Below are positions 7,962 through 17,252 of a stretch of 64,000 bases of DNA, piece after piece. This stretch comes from Aureimonas sp. AU22 (lineage in GTDB: Bacteria > Pseudomonadota > Alphaproteobacteria > Rhizobiales > Rhizobiaceae): NCBI RefSeq assembly GCF_001463745.1, contig NZ_BBWJ01000010.1:37595-101594 (forward strand), read 5' to 3'. Within the stretch, counting starts at the first letter, position 1; each line of letters starts with the position of its first letter. The position numbers and the translations under genes are program-made. The notes below the pieces were generated by a model. That model searched no databases. It was not told the origin of the DNA and saw nothing but the letters and a program-made list of their open reading frames with translations.

Positions 7962-8426
7962 ATGACGACCACAGCCGATCGGATCGGTGGCCTCGCCCTG
8001 GCGGGCCTCGGAGCGGCGACCATCACCGCCGCCGCGCAGCTTCCATCCGTTCCCGGCCAACCGATCGGGCCGGCCGTCTTCCCCTATGTGATCGGCGCGG
8101 GCCTTTGCCTTTGCGCGCTCTTGATCCTGTTCTCCGCCGGCGTGAGCGAGGAGGAGGAGCCCGTCGACCTGGCTCGATCGCGCGGCGCGACGCTGCTGCG
8201 GCTGGCGCTGCCGTCCCTGCTTCTCGTGTTCTACGTCTATTCGGTGGAAACGCTCGGCTTCCTCCTGTCGGGCTTCGTGGTGGTGCTCGCCGCCTCTTTG
8301 CTTCTCGGCGCACGACCGCTTGTCGCCCTGCCGTTGGCCGTCGTGATGCCGGCCCTGATCCATACGATCTTCTCAAGCCTTCTGCGGGTGCCGCTCCCGG
8401 CGGGCCTTCTCACGCTGCCCTGGTGA
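7962..8426 (+). CDS. tctB: Tripartite tricarboxylate transporter small membrane subunit (TctB)
   Basis: This 154-residue protein has four hydrophobic segments (about residues 7-27, 36-55, 77-95 and 105-140), the usual TctB topology. It is poorly conserved in sequence, as is normal for TctB, and the call rests on size, hydrophobicity and position between tctC and tctA. GGGAGG lies just upstream of the ATG at 7962. It ends four bases before the tctA start, indicating tight co-translation. Confidence 0.88.
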   Translation: MTTTADRIGGLALAGLGAATITAAAQLPSVPGQPIGPAVFPYVIGAGLCLCALLILFSAGVSEEEEPVDLARSRGATLLRLALPSLLLVFYVYSVETLGFLLSGFVVVLAASLLLGARPLVALPLAVVMPALIHTIFSSLLRVPLPAGLLTLPW

Positions 8427-8430
8427 TCCG

Positions 8431-9939
8431 ATGGACGTTATCGCTTCCTCGTTTCAACTCATCGCCACGCCCGAAGTCGCGCTGGTCGTCCTCCTCTCCT
8501 CCATCTACGGACTGGTGATCGGCTGCATCCCGGGCTTGTCGGCCACCATGGCGACGGCGCTGCTGGTGCCGATCACCTTCTATCTCTCCCCGATCGCCGC
8601 GGTCGCGGCGATCATCTCGTCCTCCGCCATGGCGATCTTCTCCGGCGACATTCCGGGCACGCTGCTGCGCATTCCCGGCACGCCCGCTTCGGCCGCCTAC
8701 ACGCAGGAAGCCTATGCCTTCACCAAGCGCGGCGAGCCCGAGATCGCGCTCGGCGCCGCGCTGTGGTTCTCCGCCATCGGCGGCATCGTCGGCACGCTGG
8801 CGCTGGTCCTGATCGCCCCGTCTCTGGCCGAGCTGGCACTGGAGTTCTCGAGCTACGAGTATTTCTGGCTGGGGTGCCTCGGCCTTCTCTGCGCCACTCT
8901 GGTCTCGTCCGGCTCCCAGACGAAGGCCATGGCGGCGATGCTCGTCGGGCTGCTCGTCTCCTGCGTCGGCATGGAGAATGCCGCCGGCACGCCCCGCTTC
9001 ACCTTCGGGTCGATCGACCTCCTGTCCGGGATCGACGTGATCGCGGTGCTGGTGGGCGTCTTCGCGGTCGCCGAAGTGATGCGCGCCATGACGACGCCGC
9101 CTCCTCCCAAGCTGCCGCGCCGCCGGTTCGGCAGCATCCTGGGCGGCCAGTGGGCGCTCACGCTGCGCTATCGCTGGCAGATGCTGCGCGGCAACGTGGT
9201 CGGGGTCATCATCGGCGTGCTGCCGGGAGCCGGCGCCGACATGGCGGCCTGGGTTTCCTACGCCATCTCCAAGCGCTTCTCGAAGACGCCGGAGAAGTTC
9301 GGCACGGGCCACGCCGAAGGCCTCGTGGAAGCGGGCGCCAGCAACAACGCCTCGCTCGCCAGCGGCTGGGTGCCCTCGCTCCTGTTCGGCATCCCCGGCG
9401 ACACGATCACCGCCATCGCCATCGGCGTCCTCTACATGAAGGGCCTGAACCCCGGCCCGACGCTGTTCACGCAGAACGCGGCCAGCATGTACGCGATCTA
9501 CTGGATCTTCCTCGTCGCCAACATCATCATGATCCCGCTGGGCATCATGATGATCCGGGGCACGAGCTATGTCCTCGAGGTACCCCGCTGGGCCATCATG
9601 GCGTCGGTCCTCCTGTGCTGCGCGGTCGGCGCCTATGCCGTCACCAACAGCCCGTTCTCGATCCTCGTCGTCGCGGCCTTCGGCGTGGTCGGCTTCACCA
9701 TGGACCGCTTCGGCTATTCGGTCGCCGCCTTCGTGCTGGGCCTCGTGATGGGGCCGATGGTGGAGCAGAACTTCGTCACCTCGCTGATCAAGTCGGGCGG
9801 CAGCCTCATGCCCTTCGTCGACCGCCCGGTCGCCGCGATCCTCGCCATGCTGACCATCGGCGCGCTCGTGGCGCCGCTCGTCGCCCGGCTCCTGCCTCAA
9901 CGCGCCGATCGGCCGGCATCCGCCTCCTCAGGAAAGTGA
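8431..9939 (+). CDS. tctA: Tripartite tricarboxylate transporter large membrane subunit (TctA)
   Basis: This 502-residue permease has about 11-12 membrane segments. Family motifs include IPGLSATMATALLVPITFYL near the N-terminus and [18 protein letters not shown] in the middle, which are repeats of the substrate-translocation loop, plus GIPGDTITAIAIG. It imports a carboxylate handed over by TctC using the ion gradient. Length is normal for the family. The next gene starts eight bases after its stop. Confidence 0.95.
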   Translation: MDVIASSFQLIATPEVALVVLLSSIYGLVIGCIPGLSATMATALLVPITFYLSPIAAVAAIISSSAMAIFSGDIPGTLLRIPGTPASAAYTQEAYAFTKRGEPEIALGAALWFSAIGGIVGTLALVLIAPSLAELALEFSSYEYFWLGCLGLLCATLVSSGSQTKAMAAMLVGLLVSCVGMENAAGTPRFTFGSIDLLSGIDVIAVLVGVFAVAEVMRAMTTPPPPKLPRRRFGSILGGQWALTLRYRWQMLRGNVVGVIIGVLPGAGADMAAWVSYAISKRFSKTPEKFGTGHAEGLVEAGASNNASLASGWVPSLLFGIPGDTITAIAIGVLYMKGLNPGPTLFTQNAASMYAIYWIFLVANIIMIPLGIMMIRGTSYVLEVPRWAIMASVLLCCAVGAYAVTNSPFSILVVAAFGVVGFTMDRFGYSVAAFVLGLVMGPMVEQNFVTSLIKSGGSLMPFVDRPVAAILAMLTIGALVAPLVARLLPQRADRPASASSGK

Positions 9940-9947
9940 CCACGCGT

Positions 9948-10976
9948 ATGGACATCTCGAACGATCTGCGTATCGGCGTTGCCGGGGCGGGCGCTATCAG
10001 CCGCTTCCATCTCGCGGGCTGGGCGGCGGCCGAGGGCGCCGTCGTCGTCGCCATATGCGATCCGGACCGTGCCAAGGCGGAGGCCGCCGCCGCGGAGTTC
10101 GGCATCGGCGCGGTCTACACCGATGTCGGCGAGATGCTGGCGCGGGAACGGCTGGATGCACTCGACATCATCACGCCGGTCGGCCTTCACGCGCCGCTCG
10201 CCCGCCTTGCGGCCGACCATGGCGTTCATATCGTATGCCAGAAGCCGATGACCCCGACCGTCGCCGAGGCGGAAGCGCTGATCCGCGACATCGGCGATCG
10301 CGTGCGCTTCTGCATCCACGAGAATTACCGCTTCCGCCCGCACTACGCCGAGGTGCGCGAATGGATCGCCGCAGGGCGGATCGGAAAGGTGCAGCACGTG
10401 CGCCTGACCATGCGCTCCGCCTCCATGGTGGCCCGCGAGGGCGAGACGCCCTTCCTCCTCGGGCGTCAGCCCTATCTCGCGCGCTTCGAGCGGCTGTTGA
10501 TCTTCGAGATGCTGATCCATCAGCTCGACGCGCTGCGCGCCATGCTGGGCGAGCTCGACGTGATGTCCGCCTATACCGCCCGCACCAACCCGGATCTGGC
10601 GGGCGAGGATGTCGGCGTCATCATGATGCGCGAGCGTGCCGGCGGCGCTTCGGTGGTCCTCGATGGCAACATCTCGGCCATGGGCTATCCGCCGCTGCCG
10701 ACCGACCGGCTCGAAGTGATCGGCTCGGCCGATACGCTGATCCTCGACCGCGACGAGATCTATCTCGTCAGCCGGCCAGAGGATCGGCACAAGCACGATC
10801 TCGCGGCCAACTACCAGGCGTGCTTCTCGGGCCTGATCGCCTCGTTCGTCCAGGGCCTGCGAACGGGCAAGCCATTCCCGACCGATCGGCTGGACAATCT
10901 CGAGACGCTACGCCTGATGGAAGCGGCTTACACCTTCGCTGGACGGGGGAGACGGGCGGACGACATCGAAGCTTGA
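9948..10976 (+). CDS. Gfo/Idh/MocA-family oxidoreductase
   Basis: This 342-residue NAD(P)-dependent enzyme has an N-terminal Rossmann fold (GVAGAGAISRFHLAG, residues 9-23), an acidic residue in AICDPDR that suggests NAD preference, and a C-terminal beta-sheet domain. The usual EKP motif reads CQKPM, keeping the catalytic lysine but with Gln in place of Glu. Substrates in this family are usually sugars, sugar acids or inositols. It is the last gene of the tctCBA operon, so it may act on what the transporter imports. Confidence 0.88.
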   Translation: MDISNDLRIGVAGAGAISRFHLAGWAAAEGAVVVAICDPDRAKAEAAAAEFGIGAVYTDVGEMLARERLDALDIITPVGLHAPLARLAADHGVHIVCQKPMTPTVAEAEALIRDIGDRVRFCIHENYRFRPHYAEVREWIAAGRIGKVQHVRLTMRSASMVAREGETPFLLGRQPYLARFERLLIFEMLIHQLDALRAMLGELDVMSAYTARTNPDLAGEDVGVIMMRERAGGASVVLDGNISAMGYPPLPTDRLEVIGSADTLILDRDEIYLVSRPEDRHKHDLAANYQACFSGLIASFVQGLRTGKPFPTDRLDNLETLRLMEAAYTFAGRGRRADDIEA

Positions 10977-11012
10977 GCGCAAGCGCGTAGTCCATCTGAT
11001 TGGTCCTGACCC

Positions 11013-11695
11013 ATGAAACGGGTCCGGACCACCGCCGCGCTCGGCACCTCGAAGTCCAACCTCAGTCTTACGATCCGTCGACAGGAGGCGTCGCTCGGAT
11101 ACCGCCTGCTCCAGCGCACAAGCCGGAGCGTCGCACCGACCGAGGCTGGCGAGACGCTTCTGTCGACCCTCTCACCGGTGCTGGAGACGATCGGCTCGAC
11201 GCGGGCATTCGCCTCGGGGAGAAGCTGGAGCAGGACATGATCGCGCTGCGCGTCGGGCCGGACCTTCGCATGGCCGTCGTGGCCGCCCCGTCCTACCTCC
11301 GGGAAAACCGTTCACCGCTGCGCCACCCTCGCGACCTGATGGCGCATCGCTGCATCAACTATCGCATGGTCGGTGCGGGAACGATCTACGCTTGGGAGTT
11401 CGAGCAGGACGGGCGCGCGATCGACGTCCAGGTGTCGGGGCCGCTGACGTTCAATGAGCCCGAACTGATGCTGGCGGCCGCATTGGACGGCTTGGGGGTC
11501 GGCTACCTTCTCGACCATGAGGTCGCGCCGCACGTCGACGCCGGACGCCTCGTGAGGATCCTGGACGACTGGACCCCGCCCTTTCCCGGGTTCCACCTCT
11601 ACTACCCCTCCCGGCGCCAGATGCGGCCGATACTGCGCGCCTTCATCGACTGCGTGAGACAGAGCCAGGACAAGGCGGGGACCCCGTCTCGTTGA
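11013..11695 (+). pseudogene. LysR-family regulator, broken by internal deletion and frameshift
   Basis: One frame from 11013 holds the second half of a LysR helix-turn-helix (LSLTIRRQEASLGYRLLQRT, then SRSVAPTEAGETLL). At about 11190-11200 the match switches to another frame, which carries the effector domain from DAGIRLGEKLEQDMIALRVG onward and ends at 11695. Roughly 65-70 residues between the linker helix and the effector pocket are missing, and the first HTH helix is also lost. It cannot make a working regulator. It sits just after the tctCBA operon, so it may once have regulated it. Confidence 0.8.
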
Positions 11696-11776
11696 TGCGA
11701 GCGACGCCGCGCATGGAGCGGCCGCCGCGCTCCTGAGTTGGCGAAACGCGCCGCGGTCAGGAGCCGAACCCGGCCA

Positions 11777-13087
11777 TCATTCCTGTTTCAGATAGTTCGA
11801 CCCGTCGATCACGAGCAGGCTGTCCGAACCCTTGTCCGGCGCGAAGATCGAGTGGCGCTCGGTGGTCCCGTCGTCGCCGACGAGTTCCAAGGTATAGTTC
11901 TTCACGCGGTACCGCCCGCTCTCGGCGGGACGCTCGCCGCCCGAGGCAAATCCGACGCGCGATCCGCCGATCTCGTTGCTCGACATCACGCCCGTCGACC
12001 CCGTCCGCCGGAACGATCCGTCCCGGCCGAGCGTCACGATCCGCTCCGAGCTGACACCGCCCGAACTCGTCGCCGTCGTCCCGGACGAGGCGAAGAACGA
12101 GCGCCACCGCCCTTCGAACGGCGTGCCCTCCGGGAACGGCGGCACGAGAGCATAGTCCGCCTCCCCGATCACGAGGTCCTTGCCGGACCGCTTGAACGGC
12201 TTCGTCTCGGCAGCGAGCGTTCCGAAGTCGTCGTCGACGGCCCGCATCTCGATCTCGTTCTCAAGGGAAAAGAGCCCCCCGCCCTTCAACGCGTAGATCC
12301 CGCAGTCTCGTGGCTTTTCCCGGCAGTGCGCGGAGAGATCCCCGTCCGCAGGCATTTCGGTCGTGAACAGCCCGGAGGGGTCGAACACCGTGACGTTGCT
12401 GTCGGAGTAGAAGTCCACGCCACCGAAAGCGTTGGGCCTCAGCCCGGTCTCGAGATGGGTGTAGACCCCATCCAGCCCGCCATCGCCCGCCTTCGGGACG
12501 AGCTCGAACGGCCGGTCGCTCTCCTCCAGCTTTAGCGAACGGACGAGCGCGGCAAAGTCCGCCTCGGCACTGTCCTGCGCGTCGCCGCGAAGCTGCAAGT
12601 CGAGCAGCGCAAAAAAGGCCTGTTTGCCCTGGGAGGCCAAGCCGACGACGCGCTGGCCGGCCGACAGCTCGTTCAGGCGGCCGCAGCAGCGGTACTCGTG
12701 CCGGATCCGATGCCCGTTGATCGTTGTGCCGTTCGACTTCGTCGTGACATCTTCGGCGGGCATGCCCTTGATGAGCCCCACCACCGTGTCGAAGCCCTTG
12801 TCGAACGACCCCGGCGGGTCGGCGAAGGGACCGACGACCTGGATGACGGCCGCTCCCTTGCGGCGGTTGTCCTCGGTCTTCGGAAACTCTTTCTGGAGGA
12901 TGAAGCCATCCTTGAGCCGCTGGGCCTTCCATCCGGAGCGCGCATCGGGAAGATCGAAACTCATCGATCCGATCGTCATCGTCTCCGCTGCGGCGCCGGT
13001 CGGTGCGATCGCGCCCGATGAGGCGAGGACGAGCGCTGCCGCGTATCGTAGAAACCGACGTTGGCTTGACGGCGGGTGGACCGTCAT
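11777..13087 (-). CDS. Exported protein of unknown function
   Basis: I do not recognise this 436-residue family. A signal peptide is clear: a basic start (MTVHPPSSQRRFLR), a hydrophobic core and an Ala-rich cleavage region before AETMTIGSMSFDLP. The mature part looks mostly beta-stranded and has two cysteine pairs (CC near residue 138 and C-x6-C in HCREKPRDCGIYAL). The C-terminal third repeats short strand-turn units with a DDGTTERHSIF segment, as in lipocalin-like domains. GAAGGAGAG lies upstream of the ATG at 13087. It is divergent from the next gene and not evidently part of an operon. Confidence 0.75.
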   Translation of the reverse strand: MTVHPPSSQRRFLRYAAALVLASSGAIAPTGAAAETMTIGSMSFDLPDARSGWKAQRLKDGFILQKEFPKTEDNRRKGAAVIQVVGPFADPPGSFDKGFDTVVGLIKGMPAEDVTTKSNGTTINGHRIRHEYRCCGRLNELSAGQRVVGLASQGKQAFFALLDLQLRGDAQDSAEADFAALVRSLKLEESDRPFELVPKAGDGGLDGVYTHLETGLRPNAFGGVDFYSDSNVTVFDPSGLFTTEMPADGDLSAHCREKPRDCGIYALKGGGLFSLENEIEMRAVDDDFGTLAAETKPFKRSGKDLVIGEADYALVPPFPEGTPFEGRWRSFFASSGTTATSSGGVSSERIVTLGRDGSFRRTGSTGVMSSNEIGGSRVGFASGGERPAESGRYRVKNYTLELVGDDGTTERHSIFAPDKGSDSLLVIDGSNYLKQE

Positions 13088-13259
13088 CGGCCTCTCCTTC
13101 GTTCGGTGGGCAAAGCTAGTGCAATCCAATGACGACGAGAATGCCAAACCCGTGCCTTGGCTCCGCGCAGACCTCTCCGGACGTCCCACGATGGGCAGAT
13201 CGGCCGCCCGGAACGTCTTGCGTTTTCCCCTGTCGGATCCCCGACGCATGGAGACCCTC

Positions 13260-14144
13260 ATGCCCTCGAAGCGTGAACTCTGGGCAGGCATGGCGTTCTT
13301 CGCCCTTGCGGCCGCCGCACTCGTCCTCTTGCGACGACCGTTCGACGCCATCGGTTGGGCTAGCCTTGCCGCCTGTCTCGGCTTCGTGGTCCTTGCGGGC
13401 ATCGGCCTCGTGAAGCCGGACATCGGCAGGGCGAAACCGCGCATCGAGGACGGGCGAGAGGCTACCGCCGCCCCGGCCCTATTCGGTCACCATCGGACTC
13501 ACGAGAACGAGCCGGTCGAGGTCGAGGACGTTCCCATCGGCGATCCCTCGCCGGACGAACTGCGAATCCTCCAGGCCACGGTCGCAGCGCTCGAGGCCGT
13601 CGGCGGCCTGGAGGTCGGCGAGATCGATGCGGGTTCGCTGTGGAACGCAGCCCAGCGACAGGATCCTGGCCATCCCATCGGTGTCCATGAGGCCATCGGC
13701 TCGTTTGCGGCGCTCTACGACGACCGATATCACGACGATGGGCACCCCCGCATCGGACGCCTCACGTTCGTGCCGGCGCACACAGAATACGACGCTCCCC
13801 TCCTCGCCGAGATCACCGCATCCGTGCTTGCCTCGCTCGGCCACGCCGTGCAGCCGCGCGACGTCACCGCGATGCTTCCACCGGACGGCGCGCAGGGAAC
13901 GGCCGAGATCGCCTTCCCGATCGACGGCACCACCCGGACGGTGAGTTGCGAATACCTCTGGAAGTATCCGCCGGCCGACCTCATTCCCGCGCTGGGCCGC
14001 TTCCAGAAGCGCGAGGACCCGCGCGATTTCGTCTGCGGCGATTCGGGTGACCAGACGCTTGTCTATGCCGCGATCCGGTCGGGAACGTTGGCGGAACTGA
14101 ACCGTCGCCTACCGGCGGAGGAGGATCTCTTCAGCAAGGCATGA
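13260..14144 (+). CDS. Membrane-anchored protein of unknown function
   Basis: I do not recognise this 294-residue protein. Two hydrophobic helices (about residues 7-24 and 30-50) anchor it in the membrane, followed by a soluble acidic domain that includes the segment PDELRILQATVAALEAVGGL. The start is uncertain: ATG at 13248 or 13260 are both possible, and GGAG six bases before 13260 favours the latter. A much longer ORF extends upstream but overlaps the divergent exported-protein gene and is not believable. It is convergent with the ankyrin gene. Confidence 0.65.
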   Translation: MPSKRELWAGMAFFALAAAALVLLRRPFDAIGWASLAACLGFVVLAGIGLVKPDIGRAKPRIEDGREATAAPALFGHHRTHENEPVEVEDVPIGDPSPDELRILQATVAALEAVGGLEVGEIDAGSLWNAAQRQDPGHPIGVHEAIGSFAALYDDRYHDDGHPRIGRLTFVPAHTEYDAPLLAEITASVLASLGHAVQPRDVTAMLPPDGAQGTAEIAFPIDGTTRTVSCEYLWKYPPADLIPALGRFQKREDPRDFVCGDSGDQTLVYAAIRSGTLAELNRRLPAEEDLFSKA

Positions 14145-14261
14145 GGCCTCTCATCGACGACCGCCGGCCGCGACCTCTTGCTGCCTCATGGGAGGAGACG
14201 GACGCGCCGGCGGCTACGCTTTGTCGAGAGGGGAACGCGTTCGGTCGCCCGGTGCAGGCGT

Positions 14262-15254
14262 TCAGCGTGGGGCACCCAAAGCTTGGAGAACCGCCGGGGG
14301 CGGCGTGGTGGCGCCGGCCCTGGCAAGAGCGCCCGGCGGCCAGCGCCCGTCGCGGATCGCCGCCTTCACCTCGACGGGACTGGGTGCCGGCCACGTCGTC
14401 GCCACGGCGCGCAACTTCGCCTCCAGCCGCCTGCGCGCCGCCTCCTCGGCAGGCGATCCCAGCGCCAGCGGCTGGCCGATCCCATAGGCCGGCAACGCGC
14501 CGCCCGCACCGACGGCCCAGGGGTTTGCCCCCGCTTCGATCAGCGCCTCGGCGACCTGCATCGAATCCATGTCGACCGCGTCCTGCAACACGGTGCTGCC
14601 GGTCGCGTCGACGCGATCCAACTGCGCCTTGTAGGCGATCAGCAACGTCGCGGCCTCGGGATCGGCGACGCGCGCAGCGGTGCGCAGCGGCCACTTCGCG
14701 TCCGGGCCGCCGGGGTCGGGGGATGCCCCCGCCGCCAGCAGAATTCGCATGGCCGTCAGGTCGTGCGCGGCGACGGCGGTGTCCAGCGGCAGACCCGGCA
14801 CCGAGCCGTTCGGCGCCGCCCCTGCCGCGAGCAACGCCTCGAGCATCGCGGTGTCGCAACGCGCCACGGCGATCGACAGGAGGTCGCCCCATTGGCCATC
14901 GGGACGGAAATCCGGGTAGCGGGCCGGAGGCACATGCGTCGTCAGGAGCGCCGGGTCGCGTTGCGACAGCGCACGTACGGTCGCCCGATCGCCGGAGAAC
15001 ACCGCCGCGACCATGTCGCGCCCGGACTGTCCGTTCGTCACGGCCTCGAGGACGAGGCGCTCGGTGGGCTGCGAGGTCGCAGCCGCATGCGTGCATTCGC
15101 GGGCGCTCGGCGATGCGGCGCGTGGAGCGACGACAGGCATGACGCCCGATAGCGCCGCCGTGAGGACAGCGAACCGCGCCATGGCCGCGAACCGGCCGGA
15201 GCCCACCCTGCCCGGTTCTGGACGATCGGCGGCTGGGGTGGCTTGCATTCGCAT
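14262..15254 (-). CDS. Exported ankyrin-repeat protein
   Basis: This is about 330 residues with several degenerate ankyrin repeats, for example LLSIAVARCDTAMLEALLAA and TAVAAHDLTAMRILLAAGAS, then ATLLIAYKAQLDRVDATGST and VLQDAVDMDSMQVAEALIEA. A hydrophobic signal-like segment (MARFAVLTAALSGVMPVVA) suggests export. The start is unsure: 15254 has a weak GAAGAG upstream, while 15182 begins directly at the signal sequence. Ankyrin repeats bind other proteins; the partner is unknown. Confidence 0.7.
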   Translation of the reverse strand: MRMQATPAADRPEPGRVGSGRFAAMARFAVLTAALSGVMPVVAPRAASPSARECTHAAATSQPTERLVLEAVTNGQSGRDMVAAVFSGDRATVRALSQRDPALLTTHVPPARYPDFRPDGQWGDLLSIAVARCDTAMLEALLAAGAAPNGSVPGLPLDTAVAAHDLTAMRILLAAGASPDPGGPDAKWPLRTAARVADPEAATLLIAYKAQLDRVDATGSTVLQDAVDMDSMQVAEALIEAGANPWAVGAGGALPAYGIGQPLALGSPAEEAARRRLEAKLRAVATTWPAPSPVEVKAAIRDGRWPPGALARAGATTPPPAVLQALGAPR

Positions 15255-15395
15255 CGATCGGTCTCTTCGCACCACGGCGTCCATCGAAAGCGCGTACCAT
15301 AGGCTTCCGGCGTGCCCAACCGCACGGCGCCTCGAGGCCTACGCGACCACCGCGCGGAACTCCCATGCGTTCGGCATTAGACATCCGCGCGGGGC

Positions 15396-15407
15396 AGTCA
15401 TATGATG
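15396..15407. promoter_or_regulatory. Candidate operator AGTCATATGATG before the GntR gene
   Basis: This dodecamer matches AGTCGTATGATG, one arm of the inverted repeat before kdgD, at 11 of 12 positions. It lies about 62 bases upstream of the regulator start and includes the palindrome TCATATGA. It would allow the regulator to control its own gene. Confidence 0.5.
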
Positions 15408-15468
15408 ATTGGGCGAACCATCTGAAGGTTTCGCGAGCAGGGCCACCGCGCAGTGGCGGAGGTAGACA

Positions 15469-16212
15469 TTGGCTCGAGCACCCGTTGCATCCCAAGCCCG
15501 TTCCTTGCGGGATGTCGTCATCGACGCGCTTCGGCAACAGATCGTGGACGGCGACTACGCCCCGGGCGATCAGCTCCCCACCGAGCCGGTCCTGGTCTCG
15601 CGCTTCGGCTACAGCCGGACCGTCATCCGGGAGGCGATCGCAGCGCTCCGCGCGGACGGTCTGGTCGATTCGCGCCACGGCGTCGGCGTCTTCGTGATCG
15701 GTCCGAAGCGGCCGAGCGCCGAGTTGGAACTCTTCCGGCAAGCCACCGACAAGATCTCGGACATCATCGAGGAATTGGAACTTCGCATCGGCGTCGAGGT
15801 GGAGGCTGCCGGGCTTTCGGCCCTGCGCGCCTCGCCCGCACAGGAGGCAGAAATCCTGTCGCTCGTCGACGAGTTCCGCGAGCGGGTGGATCGCGGCGAG
15901 CCGACCGACGAGGCCGACTTCGCCTTCCACATGGCCATTGCCAAGGCGACGAACAACACGCGCTTCCAGGCCTTTCTGGAGCACATCGGCAAGCGGATCA
16001 TCCCGCGCGTGAAGTTCCGGACCGTGATGGGTGGCGTCGACCCGCTTCCGAACCGCGACCGCCTCATCCTCAAGGAGCACGAGGCGGTGGCCGACGCGAT
16101 CTCCAGGCGCGACCCCGAGGGCGCAAGGGAGGCCATGCGCCATCATCTGCAGGGCGGGATCAAGCGCTACCGCGCGCTGACTCGCATCCGGCCAGTCGAA
16201 AAGACCGGTTGA
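15469..16212 (+). CDS. GntR-family regulator with FCD domain
   Basis: This 247-residue regulator has a winged HTH (about residues 12-78; PTEPVLVSRFGYSRTVIREA) and an FCD domain (about 90-235). It starts with TTG at 15469, supported by GGCGGAGG about seven bases upstream; no ATG fits. It directly precedes kdgD, with the stop and the kdgD start 56 bp apart. A 12-bp inverted repeat in that gap and a near copy before this gene suggest it controls both itself and kdgD, with a sugar acid or keto acid as likely effector. Confidence 0.9.
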   Translation: MARAPVASQARSLRDVVIDALRQQIVDGDYAPGDQLPTEPVLVSRFGYSRTVIREAIAALRADGLVDSRHGVGVFVIGPKRPSAELELFRQATDKISDIIEELELRIGVEVEAAGLSALRASPAQEAEILSLVDEFRERVDRGEPTDEADFAFHMAIAKATNNTRFQAFLEHIGKRIIPRVKFRTVMGGVDPLPNRDRLILKEHEAVADAISRRDPEGAREAMRHHLQGGIKRYRALTRIRPVEKTG

Positions 16213-16226
16213 CCCCTGCACGTCGT

Positions 16227-16259
16227 CATCATACGACTACCGCATCGAGTCGTATGATG
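16227..16259. promoter_or_regulatory. 12-bp perfect inverted repeat before kdgD (candidate operator)
   Basis: CATCATACGACT (16227-16238) and AGTCGTATGATG (16248-16259) are perfect arms around a 9-base spacer, ending nine bases before the kdgD ATG. The close match of one arm to 15396-15407 argues for a protein-binding site and against a simple terminator, and no U-run follows. The adjacent GntR/FCD protein is the likely binder. Confidence 0.65.
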
Positions 16260-16262
16260 TGA

Positions 16263-17171
<909 letters not shown>

Positions 17172-17252
17172 GAGCGCCTGACAACACGTCCGGGCGGCCG
17201 CGCGGGAGGCGTCGGCCGTCTCGAACCTGACGACACGAACGGGAGGATCATC

